Below, piece by piece: positions 1 through 7,357 of a stretch of 7,357 nt of DNA (its first letter is position 1; each line of letters begins with the position of its first letter). The notes under the pieces were generated by a model that worked only from the letters and a program-made list of their open reading frames with translations, did no database searches and was not told where the DNA came from. The translations under genes were made by a program, and so were the position numbers. The DNA comes from JBGSYN01 sp041750975 (GTDB taxonomy: Bacteria > Pseudomonadota > Alphaproteobacteria > Geminicoccales > Geminicoccaceae), in NCBI GenBank assembly GCA_041750975.1, contig JBGSYN010000122.1, positions 1-7,357 on the forward strand, in the 5' to 3' direction.

Positions 1-789
1 GAGGACAAAGCCGATTTTCTCAGGATCCTCGCGGCCGTCCTCCGCGAGGGGGCCGACGCGAAAGAGCTCGGCATAGTCGCGGCGGACGAACGAGACGGAT
101 GGCACGCCATGGAAGTCGGTGTGACCGAGCCGGTGCCAGAACGGATTGTGGATGTGCCCGGTGAAGACTGCCTCCACAGCATGGCGTTCCAACAAGTCGA
201 GGAGGCGGCCGCGCGCCGGCTGGTCGATATTGTCGTAATGACCCGGCTCTCCCGGCTTGTGCAGAAAGATCGGGTAGTGCGTGGCAACGAAGAGTCGACG
301 GCCTTCGGCCCCGGCAAATATGTCTTCAAGACATCTGAAGAAGTCCCGATCCGCCGCCGGATCGGCATTCAGTACGGGCGAATTGAAGAGGACGAAACGG
401 CAGACTGCGTGGTCGAAAACTACCCGGTCCGGGCCGACGGTCTTCTCGTAGGCTCGGCGCCACTCGGGACGGACGGAGGCCGCCGGCATCAGCGGGTTGG
501 GCTTGTCGCCGATGTCGTGATTGCCCGGCGTGACATGCAGCGGAGAGCTGAGTTCCTTGAGCAGTGCTGCCACCTCGACCCATGCCGCAGCGGCATTCGC
601 AAGCTCCGGCAGCGGATGGATGAAGTCGCCCAGATGGAGCGTGAATACCGGCCGCAACCGGCGCAATGCGGCAACGGCGTGGCGCAGCCGGCCATTCGAG
701 CGCGGCTCGGGAGTCCCTGTAGGCTCGACGTGGCTGTCGGCGATGACGGCGACGCTGAAAAGCCGTCGCCCATGGTCTAGTGACGTCAG
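1..789 (-). CDS. Calcineurin-like metallophosphoesterase, 3' end cut by window edge
   Basis: This frame stays open from about position 858 to the window edge, giving at least 263 codons; the C-terminus is missing. Numbered from the CTG at 789, it shows the full binuclear-metal phosphoesterase signature: ADSH (D18, H20), LGDF (D55), GNHD (N90, H91), THYP (H171) and GHIH (H212, H214). Proteins of this family hydrolyse phosphomonoesters or phosphodiesters using two divalent metals. There is no signal peptide or membrane segment, so it should be cytoplasmic. The substrate cannot be read from the sequence; a CpdA-like nucleotide phosphodiesterase and other small-molecule phosphatases are all possible. 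It is the last visible gene of the unit and immediately follows the aldolase-like gene. The start is a problem: no ATG, GTG or TTG lies in frame upstream of the first metal motif. CTG at 789, which overlaps the preceding TGA and has GGAG seven bases upstream, is the best candidate. A one-base frameshift after the out-of-frame ATG at 773 is the alternative. The family call is secure; the start is not. Confidence 0.9.
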   Translation of the reverse strand, partial: MTSLDHGRRLFSVAVIADSHVEPTGTPEPRSNGRLRHAVAALRRLRPVFTLHLGDFIHPLPELANAAAAWVEVAALLKELSSPLHVTPGNHDIGDKPNPLMPAASVRPEWRRAYEKTVGPDRVVFDHAVCRFVLFNSPVLNADPAADRDFFRCLEDIFAGAEGRRLFVATHYPIFLHKPGEPGHYDNIDQPARGRLLDLLERHAVEAVFTGHIHNPFWHRLGHTDFHGVPSVSFVRRDYAELFRVGPLAEDGREDPEKIGFVL

Positions 790-1895
790 TAAACGGCTCC
801 ACGAGCGGCTACCGGCCAGACCGATTCGACGCGGCCGTTTCGGATCCCGACATACCAGTCATGGCGGTCGACGGTCGGATCGCAGTGACCGGGGATGAGC
901 CTCAGCTGCTGGCCCACCTTGAGCGGTTGGGCAGAGGCGTCGAGGCGAAGATGGCCGTGCTCGTCGGAGTTGCGTTCGCACACCACGCCGGGCCAGTCAT
1001 GGACCAGGGGCGGCCCGGAATCGATGGCGACGCTTTTGTGACCGCAATCGACGACAGCAACGCCGCTCCGTGCTGCACTCATCACCGTGGACAGTACGAA
1101 GAGCGACTGCCTGAACGGCGGCGACGGTTCGATCCGCGCATAAGCAGCATCCATGAAGAGATAAGATCCGGCCTGGATCTCGTTATAGACATCGCTCGCC
1201 GCCTCGAGCGCGAAGGTGCCGGTTCCGGCACCGCCGACGATGGCGCAGGACAGACCGCTCGCCGTCAGAAGTTCGACCGTTCGCCGTGTCGCGTCGATCG
1301 CCGCCTGCACATGCGCCGCGCGTTCCTCTTCGAGGCGGATGTGTTGGGCTGCACCGTCATAGGCCTGGAGACCGCCGAAGATCAGATGCGGACTGGCGGC
1401 GATCCGCCTGGCGAGATCGACGGCATCCTCACCCGGCACGACACCGCAGCGGCCCGAGCCGACATCGATTTCGACCAGGACCGTCATGCGGAGACCGAAG
1501 GCTTCGGCGGCATCTTCGATGATGTCGACCGCTCCAGGATCATCGGCGCAGAGAGCTACTTTGGCCATGTTCGAGAGTGCGGCGAGGCGGGCGATCTTGC
1601 GAGGCGAGACCACCTCGTTGGAGACGAGGATATCCGGCACACCGCCCCAGGCGAGCACCTCGGCCTCGCCGACCTTCTGCACGCATTGGCCGACGGCACC
1701 CCGCGCCATTTGCCAATGGGCGATGACCGGCGATTTATGCGTCTTGGCGTGGGCCCGAAGCTTTACTTTTGCCCCGGCGCAGAAATCCGCCATGACGTCC
1801 AGATTGGATTCCATGGCGTCGAGATCGACAATCAGCGCCGGTGTATCGATCTCCTCCTCGAGCATCCCAGGCTGCGCCGGCGGGCTCTGCTGCAT
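786..1895 (-). CDS. DSD1 / D-threonine aldolase family PLP- and metal-dependent enzyme
   Basis: The 369-residue protein has the two-domain plan of the D-threonine aldolase / D-serine dehydratase family: an alanine racemase-like PLP barrel (about 17-250) and a C-terminal beta domain (about 260-360). RAHAKTHKSP (47-56) carries the PLP lysine, most likely K51. VEIDVGSGRCGV (141-152), GLQAYDG (175-181), the phosphate-binding VGGAGTGTF (220-228) and AGSYLFMD (242-249) also fit the family. GHCDPT (336-341) supplies metal ligands H337 and D339. A His-x-Asp pair is typical of D-threonine or 3-hydroxy-D-aspartate aldolases, whereas the vertebrate D-serine dehydratases use His-x-Cys. Expected chemistry is retro-aldol cleavage of a beta-hydroxy-D-amino acid to glycine plus an aldehyde or glyoxylate, in the cytoplasm. 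ATG 1895 is preferred because GGGAGAA lies upstream; ATG 1865 (codon 11) is a weaker alternative. It follows the DppF-like gene by 15 bases, so it is probably co-transcribed and may act on imported material. D-serine dehydratase activity cannot be excluded. Confidence 0.9.
   Translation of the reverse strand: MQQSPPAQPGMLEEEIDTPALIVDLDAMESNLDVMADFCAGAKVKLRAHAKTHKSPVIAHWQMARGAVGQCVQKVGEAEVLAWGGVPDILVSNEVVSPRKIARLAALSNMAKVALCADDPGAVDIIEDAAEAFGLRMTVLVEIDVGSGRCGVVPGEDAVDLARRIAASPHLIFGGLQAYDGAAQHIRLEEERAAHVQAAIDATRRTVELLTASGLSCAIVGGAGTGTFALEAASDVYNEIQAGSYLFMDAAYARIEPSPPFRQSLFVLSTVMSAARSGVAVVDCGHKSVAIDSGPPLVHDWPGVVCERNSDEHGHLRLDASAQPLKVGQQLRLIPGHCDPTVDRHDWYVGIRNGRVESVWPVAARGAVY
797..800 (-). promoter_or_regulatory. 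Candidate Shine-Dalgarno for the phosphoesterase CTG start
   Basis: The transcript reads GGAG, then seven bases, then CTG (789-787). This is the usual Shine-Dalgarno spacing, and the CTG overlaps the aldolase TGA stop (788-786) as CTGA. The out-of-frame ATG at 773 is 23 bases from this GGAG and has no good ribosome binding site of its own. The site supports a CTG start but does not prove it. Confidence 0.4.
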
Positions 1896-1903
1896 CGGCG
1901 ATG

Positions 1904-1910
1904 TTCTCCC
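1904..1910 (-). promoter_or_regulatory. Ribosome binding site of the aldolase-like gene
   Basis: GGGAGAA lies in the 15-base gap between the DppF-like stop (TAA, 1913-1911) and the ATG at 1895. The distance from GGGAG to the ATG is ten bases. It is the strongest Shine-Dalgarno match noticed in the window and favours ATG 1895 over ATG 1865. The gap is too short for a separate promoter, which supports co-transcription. Confidence 0.6.
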
Positions 1911-2902
<992 letters not shown>

Positions 2903-2906
<4 letters not shown>

Positions 2907-3922
2907 AGATTGCCGCTCGATTGAGCGCCGACTTCGGCTCCGGTGATCGGAAAAAAGCAGCGGGCTCGATGGTCCATGCCGACCTCATCGAGCGGCGGGA
3001 CGGCGCCGGCGCAGCGTGTTTCGGCGCGCTGGCAGCGGTCGCGAAACGTGCACCCCGAGAGCCGCGCGAAGGGCGGTGCGACGCTGCCCTCGATCACCCG
3101 CAAACGGGTCTCTTGGGCGTCGAGCCGCGGCATCGATCCCAACAAAGCATGGGTGTAGGGATGGGTCGGCGCCTTGAACAGCTCCCGAACCGGAGCGGTC
3201 TCGACCAATCGGCCCGCATACATGACGGCGACCCGATCGGCAACTTCGGCGACGACGCCGAGGTCGTGGGTGATCATCAAGATCGCCATGCCGAAATCCT
3301 GGCGAAGGGCCATCAAGAGATCGAGGATCTGGGCCTGGGTCGAGACATCGAGTGCTGTCGTCGGTTCGTCGGCGATCAGGAGGTCGGGCCCGCAGATCAG
3401 CGCCATGGCGATCATGACCCGCTGGCGCATGCCGCCCGAGAGTTCGTGCGGATAATTGCCGGCGCGGCTGGCCGCCCCCGGAATGCCGACCCGATCGAGC
3501 ATCGCGACAGCTTCCCGCCAGGCCGCGGATCTCGATAGGCTGCGGTGGGTCCGGACCGCCTCGACCAGTTGATCGCCAATCGTGTAGACGGGGTTGAGCG
3601 AGGTCATCGGCTCTTGAAAAATCATCGCGATCCGATCGCCTCGCAGCCGGCGCCGTTCCGCGGTCGTGAGTTCGACCAGATCGCGGCCGCCGAAACGGAT
3701 GTGACCGCCGGTGATGCGGACCGTGGGTGCTGCTAGAAGTCCCATGACGGCAAGTGCGGTGATGCTCTTGCCGCAACCCGACTCACCGACCAGCCCCAAC
3801 ACCTCACCCTCTTCGATCCGGAGCGACAAGGCCTCGACGGCATTGAAAACCCCGCGTTCGCTGCCGATGCCGACGGTGAGATCGGTGAGCTCGAGAACCG
3901 GCTGGCCGATAGAGTCTACCAT
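2903..3922 (-). CDS. DppD/OppD-like ABC transporter ATP-binding subunit
   Basis: This 339-residue protein is the first ATPase of the importer. Visible motifs are Walker A GESGCGKS (46-53), Q-loop IFQEPMTSLNP (101-111), ABC signature SGGMRQR (162-168), Walker B LLIADEP (181-187), D-loop TALD (189-192) and H-loop THD (218-220). The Q-loop sequence and the SGGMRQR form of the signature are typical of DppD/OppD. The C-terminal extension has HPYTHALLGSMP and four cysteines spaced CX5CX6CX17C, a likely [4Fe-4S] site. The ATG at 3922 overlaps the last codons of the DppC-like gene by seven bases; its stop overlaps the DppF-like start as ATGA. An AAGGA sequence about 12 bases upstream could serve as ribosome binding site. 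It should form a heterodimeric nucleotide-binding pair with the DppF-like subunit. All catalytic motifs are intact. The substrate is unknown. Confidence 0.95.
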
Positions 3923-4767
3923 TTGGCCAGATCGTCCTTGAAGCGCGGATCAAGACGGTCGCGCAGGGCATCGCCGACGAGATTGAGCGAAAAGACGGTG
4001 AGGATGATGGCCCCGCCCGGGAACATCAAAAGCCAGGGTGCGCGGGTGATATAGCGCCGCGTTTCCGCCACCATATTACCCCAGCTCGGCACGTCGGGCG
4101 GCAGGCCGAGGCCGAGGAAATCGAGCGATGCCGTCGAGAGTTGAGCAAAGGCGAAGATGAACGTCGCCTGGACCATCAACGGCGAAACGAGGTTCGGCAG
4201 CACGTGGCGCCGCATGATACGAAGATCGCTCGCACCCAGCGAGGTCACCGCCTCGATATAGGTTTCAGCGACGATCTTGCGGGTGAGGCCATAGGTGATC
4301 CGCGCCGTGGTGGTGACGTAGATGGCGCCTACCGCGATCATCGAATTGAACAATCCCTTGCCGAGGACGACGACGAAGGCAAGAGCCAGGAGCAGGGCGG
4401 GGATGCCCATCAACACGTCGACCACGCGCATCAGCACGAGACCCAGAGGTGGATAATAGGCCGAAAGGATGCCCAGCAGGACGCCGAAGGAGAGGGCAAT
4501 CGTGACGACGCCGATTCCGGTGATGAGCGCCATGCGGGCGCCGTAAATGACCCTCGAGAAGAGGTCGCGCCCGGCATGATCCGTGCCGAACCAGTGCTCG
4601 GCATTGGGAGGCGTAAGACGGGCGATGGCGTCGATCTTGAGCGGATCGAACGGCGTGATCCAAGGCGCCAATATCGCGGCCACGACGATGATCAGAATGA
4701 TCACCAGGCCGATCGCGGCGAGCCAGCGATGCCGGAAGAGCGACAAGAAATCGAACACGGCGGTCAC
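3916..4767 (-). CDS. DppC/OppC-like ABC transporter permease
   Basis: This 283-residue inner-membrane protein is one of the two channel subunits. A cytoplasmic start is followed by TM1 (about 16-36), then the conserved HWFGTDHAGRDLFSRVIYGAR segment (58-78) typical of the OppC family. About five further hydrophobic segments follow (near 80-103, 110-136, 140-156, 200-220 and 246-266). The cytoplasmic coupling loop that contacts the ATPases is visible as YIEAVTSLGAS...RHVLPN (170-192). The start is GTG at 4767, which overlaps the DppB-like TGA stop as GTGA; AGGG lies a little upstream. Its TAG stop lies inside the start of the DppD-like gene. The N-terminus with FRHRWLAAIGL fits the family, so no longer or shorter start is needed. 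The solute specificity is set mainly by the binding protein and cannot be inferred here. Confidence 0.95.
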   Translation of the reverse strand: MTAVFDFLSLFRHRWLAAIGLVIILIIVVAAILAPWITPFDPLKIDAIARLTPPNAEHWFGTDHAGRDLFSRVIYGARMALITGIGVVTIALSFGVLLGILSAYYPPLGLVLMRVVDVLMGIPALLLALAFVVVLGKGLFNSMIAVGAIYVTTTARITYGLTRKIVAETYIEAVTSLGASDLRIMRRHVLPNLVSPLMVQATFIFAFAQLSTASLDFLGLGLPPDVPSWGNMVAETRRYITRAPWLLMFPGGAIILTVFSLNLVGDALRDRLDPRFKDDLAKW

Positions 4768-5711
4768 TGCAGTTTCACCCTGGGATCGAGATAGGTGGTG
4801 ACGATATCCACGATCAGATTGACCAGGATGTAGAAGACGATGACGACCATGATGATGCCCTGGATCACCGGATAGTCACGCCGGGCAATGGATTGGACGA
4901 CCAGCCGGCCGATGCCGGGCAGGGCGAAGACGGTCTCGGTGACGACCGCTTCCGAGACCAGACCGACGAAGGTGAAACCGAGGGTTGCAACCACGCCGAT
5001 GAGGGCGTTGCGGAAGATGTGGCGGATGGTGACGGCCCATTCCGGAAGGCCCTTGGCCCGTGCGGTGCGGACGAAATCCTCCCGCATGGTATCGAGCATG
5101 CCGGCGCGTACCAGGCGTACGACGAGTGCGGAATTGGGGGCCGAGAGCGTGATTGCGGGCAGGATCAAATAGCGGAAATTGCTGAGATCGCCGCTTTCGA
5201 TGACAGATGGGAATCCGGAGGTCGGCAAGAGGTCGAGCGTCACCGAGACGGTGAAGATCAGATAGAGCCCGAGCCAGAATGTCGGAATCGAGGCGAACAG
5301 CATGGCGAGGCCCGACACCGATTGGTCGACTTTGCCGCCATGGAAGCTTGCCGAAACGATGCCCGCCGGAACGCCGATGACGACGATCAGGATCATCGTA
5401 AATAGCGCCAGAAACAGGCTCGTCTCGGCACCTTCGCCGATCACGGCGAGCACGGGTTCCTGGAAGTAGATCGACGTCCCGAGATCGCCTTGCAGGACTT
5501 GACCGAACCAGAGAACGAACTGCTCGTAAATAGGCCGGTCGAGTCCGAACTCTTTCTGGAGGGCCTCGATCTCTTCGCTCGACGCCATGTCGCCCAGCAT
5601 GACCGAGGCGGGATCGCCCGGGATCAGGTGAATAAAGGCGAAGACCAGAACCGCCGCGATTAGCAAGGTCGGGATCGCAGCGAGCAGCCGCTTGAGAATA
5701 TAGGTACCCAT
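4764..5711 (-). CDS. DppB/OppB-like ABC transporter permease
   Basis: This 315-residue inner-membrane protein is the partner channel subunit. It begins MGTYILKRLLAAIP, the usual start of this family, with TM1 at about 9-30 followed by LIPGDPA (29-35). The periplasmic segment contains FGLDRPIYEQF (55-65) and GDLGTSI (75-81). Further hydrophobic segments lie near 98-121, 132-157, 182-200, 238-258 and 285-306. PTSGF (163-167) and LPAITL (184-189) are family hallmarks. The cytoplasmic EAA-type coupling loop is EDFVRTARAKGLPEW...RHIFRNAL (211-237). The ATG is the first after a 77-base spacer from the binding-protein gene. No strong Shine-Dalgarno is adjacent; the nearest is GAAGG 15 bases upstream, inside a possible hairpin arm. 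Its stop overlaps the DppC-like start. Length and motifs are normal. Confidence 0.95.
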   Translation of the reverse strand: MGTYILKRLLAAIPTLLIAAVLVFAFIHLIPGDPASVMLGDMASSEEIEALQKEFGLDRPIYEQFVLWFGQVLQGDLGTSIYFQEPVLAVIGEGAETSLFLALFTMILIVVIGVPAGIVSASFHGGKVDQSVSGLAMLFASIPTFWLGLYLIFTVSVTLDLLPTSGFPSVIESGDLSNFRYLILPAITLSAPNSALVVRLVRAGMLDTMREDFVRTARAKGLPEWAVTIRHIFRNALIGVVATLGFTFVGLVSEAVVTETVFALPGIGRLVVQSIARRDYPVIQGIIMVVIVFYILVNLIVDIVTTYLDPRVKLQ

Positions 5712-5726
5712 GCGGCTCGAGTTACG

Positions 5727-5750
5727 CCTTCACGCAGTCCAGACTGAAGG
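5727..5750 (-). promoter_or_regulatory. Possible second stem-loop upstream of the DppB-like start
   Basis: CCTTCA and TGAAGG can pair in a 6-bp stem around a 12-base loop. The 3' arm contains GAAGG, the nearest Shine-Dalgarno-like sequence to the permease ATG, 15 bases away. An inner CAGTC/GACTG pairing competes with it. The stem is weak and may be chance. Confidence 0.3.
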
Positions 5751-5755
5751 GAGAC

Positions 5756-5775
5756 GGCCCGGCCGATGCCGGGCC
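5756..5775 (-). promoter_or_regulatory. Intercistronic stem-loop after the binding-protein gene
   Basis: The transcript can form a perfect 8-bp stem, GGCCCGGC pairing with GCCGGGCC, around a four-base loop ATCG. It begins 13 bases after the TAG stop of the binding-protein gene. No run of U follows, so it is not a standard intrinsic terminator. It is more likely an mRNA-stabilising or attenuating element. Confidence 0.6.
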
Positions 5776-5788
5776 ACGAGGTCCCAAG

Positions 5789-7357
5789 CTAGTTGATGCT
5801 TACATTCCAGAAGACGGGTTCGAACATCGGATGGACTGCGGGCAGACCTTCAACATTGGGCGAGTGGATGTGATAGAGGAACACGTCACCCGGCTTCACG
5901 ACCGGCACCTGCTCGTAGACGAGCGCTTGAATTTCTTCCCAGATTTGTTTGCGTTCCTCCGGATCGGTTGAGCCCGTGAACCTCGCCTCGAGCTCTTCCT
6001 TCTCCGGCGACACCCACCAGCCGGGATAGGTATCGTTCATGAAGGTGAAGAGGACGGGGTCCGGCATCGCGCCATGGGTGGTTTCGAACATGTCCCAAAG
6101 ATCCGGTTGGGAGCGGCGTTCCACGAGCGTCGGCCAATCATAGACCTGGAGGTCGATATTGAAGCCCGCTTCCTGCATCTGCTGAGCGAACACCTGACCC
6201 GTGTCATGGTGCAGCGGATAGGATGACGAGATCATGAAGGTTATGGGCTCGCCCGCATAGCCGGCCTCCTCGGCGAGTTGTTTCGCCTTCTCGATATCGC
6301 CCGAAGGGTAGTTCTCGGTTCCGGCATCGGTGTACCAGAACTGCCCCTCGCGGTAGATCGCACCGTTATCGTCCCAGAGATCTTCCGGGCCGACGGCAAT
6401 ACGCAAGGCGTCGTCATTCTTGAGGGCGGCCATCACGGCCTGACGCAGCTTGTAGTTGTCCTGCATGATGCCGCCGCCACTATTGAAGAAGATCAGCGGC
6501 ATGTCGGGAATACCGTCGAGCTGGATGACGACGCTGTCGTCGCTGTCCAGCTCTTCGAACAGATCGCCAGGAATCCGCTCGGCATAGTCGTAGTCGCCTG
6601 CCTGAACCCCACTGACCCGCGTGCCGACATCGGGTACGGCGATGAACCGCACGGCGTCGAGATTGACCTCGTGAGCTCCGGCATAGCCGTCCGGTTCGCC
6701 GGTGGGCGAGGCGTAGTCTTCGAACTTGACGACCTCGATATAGCGATTCGGTCGCCATTCATTGAACCTGAACGGGCCTGTGCCGATGATCTGCTCGGGC
6801 GCCAAAGGCTCGCCGGTAGCCTCCGCCATGATTTCCGCCGGCATGATGGCGGGACCGCCGTTCATGAAGGCAATCAGGTTCTTCCACGGGCCGAACGATT
6901 CGCTGAACTTGATCGTCACTTCGTACTCGTCGGTCGCTTCCAAACTCTCGATCTTGTCGAAAAGGATCTTGCCGCGGCCGCCGTACTCGCCCCAGCGCTT
7001 CAACGAGGCGACGACGTCCTCAGCGTTCATGATCTCGCCATTGTGAAACGGCACGCCTTCGCGCAATTTCATGACGACGGTATTGCCGTCGTCGGTGATG
7101 GCTTCGCTCTCGACCAGAAGAGGAACCGGCTCGAGGTTCGAATTGAAGGTGTAGAGTGTCTCGAAGATTTGCATGGCGATGAGCGAGGTAAGGCCCGCCG
7201 TCGTCACATGCGTGTCCAGATGGGGCGGCTCGTCGGTCATGGCATAGCGCAGCGTGCCTTCGGCCGCTGCCGTCGTCGCCATTGCCCATGTGATCACTGC
7301 CGCGACGGCAGTGGCTCGCAGCAAGGAAACAGGCCGCTTTGCGCTTAACAGGTCTGT
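5789..7357 (-). CDS. Periplasmic solute-binding protein, SBP_bac_5 family; 5' end probably outside window
   Basis: This is the substrate-capture component of the importer, a family 5 (DppA/OppA/NikA-like) binding protein. Counting from TTG 7324 it has 511 residues, a normal mature size. A hydrophobic stretch ends in TTAAAEG, giving a Sec signal-peptidase site after about residue 21; there is no lipobox cysteine, so it is a soluble periplasmic protein. Family motifs include LRYAMTDEPPHLD near the mature start, the LREGVPFHNGE...NAEDVVASLKRW segment, IGTGPFRFNEW, and the C-terminal PGWWVSPEKEELEARF region. The frame stays open from 7324 to the window edge, adding TDLLSAKRPVS. These residues supply a basic n-region (K, R), and TTG 7324 has no clear ribosome binding site. 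The true start is therefore probably beyond the right edge. It is the first visible gene of the unit. Peptides are the commonest ligands, but family members also bind nickel, opines, glutathione or sugars. Confidence 0.93.
   Translation of the reverse strand, partial: TDLLSAKRPVSLLRATAVAAVITWAMATTAAAEGTLRYAMTDEPPHLDTHVTTAGLTSLIAMQIFETLYTFNSNLEPVPLLVESEAITDDGNTVVMKLREGVPFHNGEIMNAEDVVASLKRWGEYGGRGKILFDKIESLEATDEYEVTIKFSESFGPWKNLIAFMNGGPAIMPAEIMAEATGEPLAPEQIIGTGPFRFNEWRPNRYIEVVKFEDYASPTGEPDGYAGAHEVNLDAVRFIAVPDVGTRVSGVQAGDYDYAERIPGDLFEELDSDDSVVIQLDGIPDMPLIFFNSGGGIMQDNYKLRQAVMAALKNDDALRIAVGPEDLWDDNGAIYREGQFWYTDAGTENYPSGDIEKAKQLAEEAGYAGEPITFMISSSYPLHHDTGQVFAQQMQEAGFNIDLQVYDWPTLVERRSQPDLWDMFETTHGAMPDPVLFTFMNDTYPGWWVSPEKEELEARFTGSTDPEERKQIWEEIQALVYEQVPVVKPGDVFLYHIHSPNVEGLPAVHPMFEPVFWNVSIN

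Larger units (their letters stand above)
5712..5788 (-). other. Intercistronic spacer between binding-protein and permease genes
   Basis: This 77-base gap is the only sizeable non-coding stretch in the window. It holds a strong GC-rich hairpin just after the binding-protein stop and a weaker second stem-loop before the DppB-like start. No promoter-like element or open frame was recognised in it. Such spacers in transporter operons often protect or end the upstream message so that more binding protein than permease is made; that role is an inference here. Confidence 0.6.

Noticed and set aside
326..802. Minus-strand frames starting at GTG 802 or ATG 773 as the gene after the aldolase
   Set aside because: Their translations lack any family motif and are low-complexity in Arg, Ser and Pro. 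The third frame in the same stretch encodes a complete set of phosphoesterase metal motifs.
786..1895. Beta-hydroxyaspartate cycle aldolase (BhcC) as a specific assignment
   Set aside because: The motifs fit the wider family, but none of the other Bhc enzymes is seen nearby and the neighbours are a peptide-type importer and a phosphoesterase. Only a family-level call is supported.
5756..5775. Intrinsic transcription terminator separating the binding-protein gene from the permeases
   Set aside because: The stem is strong, but the transcript continues GUCUCCCUUC with no U run, and the binding protein and the permeases belong to one transporter. An attenuating or stabilising hairpin fits better.
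6278..7348. A 356-codon plus-strand frame opposite the binding-protein gene
   Set aside because: It is fully antisense to a well-supported gene and its translation has no recognisable motif; it is a shadow of the GC-rich codon pattern.

Overview
The window is a single polycistronic transcription unit on the minus strand, so it reads from the high coordinates towards position 1. It is GC-rich. The short spacers, overlapping genes, Sec-type (non-lipoprotein) binding protein and protein sequences suggest a Gram-negative proteobacterium, most likely an alphaproteobacterium. That placement is an inference; no rRNA or other marker gene is present.

In transcription order, the first gene is a periplasmic solute-binding protein of the SBP_bac_5 (DppA/OppA) family. 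Its 5' end probably lies beyond the right edge of the window. A 77-base spacer with two stem-loops follows. Then come four overlapping genes for a complete dipeptide/oligopeptide-type ABC importer: a DppB-like permease, a DppC-like permease, a DppD-like ATPase and a DppF-like ATPase. After a 15-base gap comes a PLP- and metal-dependent enzyme of the D-threonine aldolase / DSD1 (alanine racemase-like barrel) family. The last gene is a calcineurin-like metallophosphoesterase that starts at the aldolase stop and runs off the left edge at position 1.

The layout suggests an import-and-catabolise unit. The binding protein captures a peptide-like or amino-acid-derived solute in the periplasm, and the BCDF machine imports it at the cost of ATP. 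The DSD1-type enzyme could then cleave a beta-hydroxy-D-amino acid moiety, giving glycine plus an aldehyde or glyoxylate. The phosphoesterase may process a phosphorylated relative or intermediate. The substrate cannot be determined from sequence.

Points worth a second look are the missing canonical start codon of the phosphoesterase, where a CTG preceded by GGAG and overlapping the aldolase stop is the best candidate; the aldolase-type His-Cys-Asp metal motif; the intercistronic hairpins after the binding-protein gene; and the matching four-cysteine motifs in both ATPases. No RNA genes, mobile elements, CRISPR arrays or attachment sites were seen. No promoter for the unit is inside the window.
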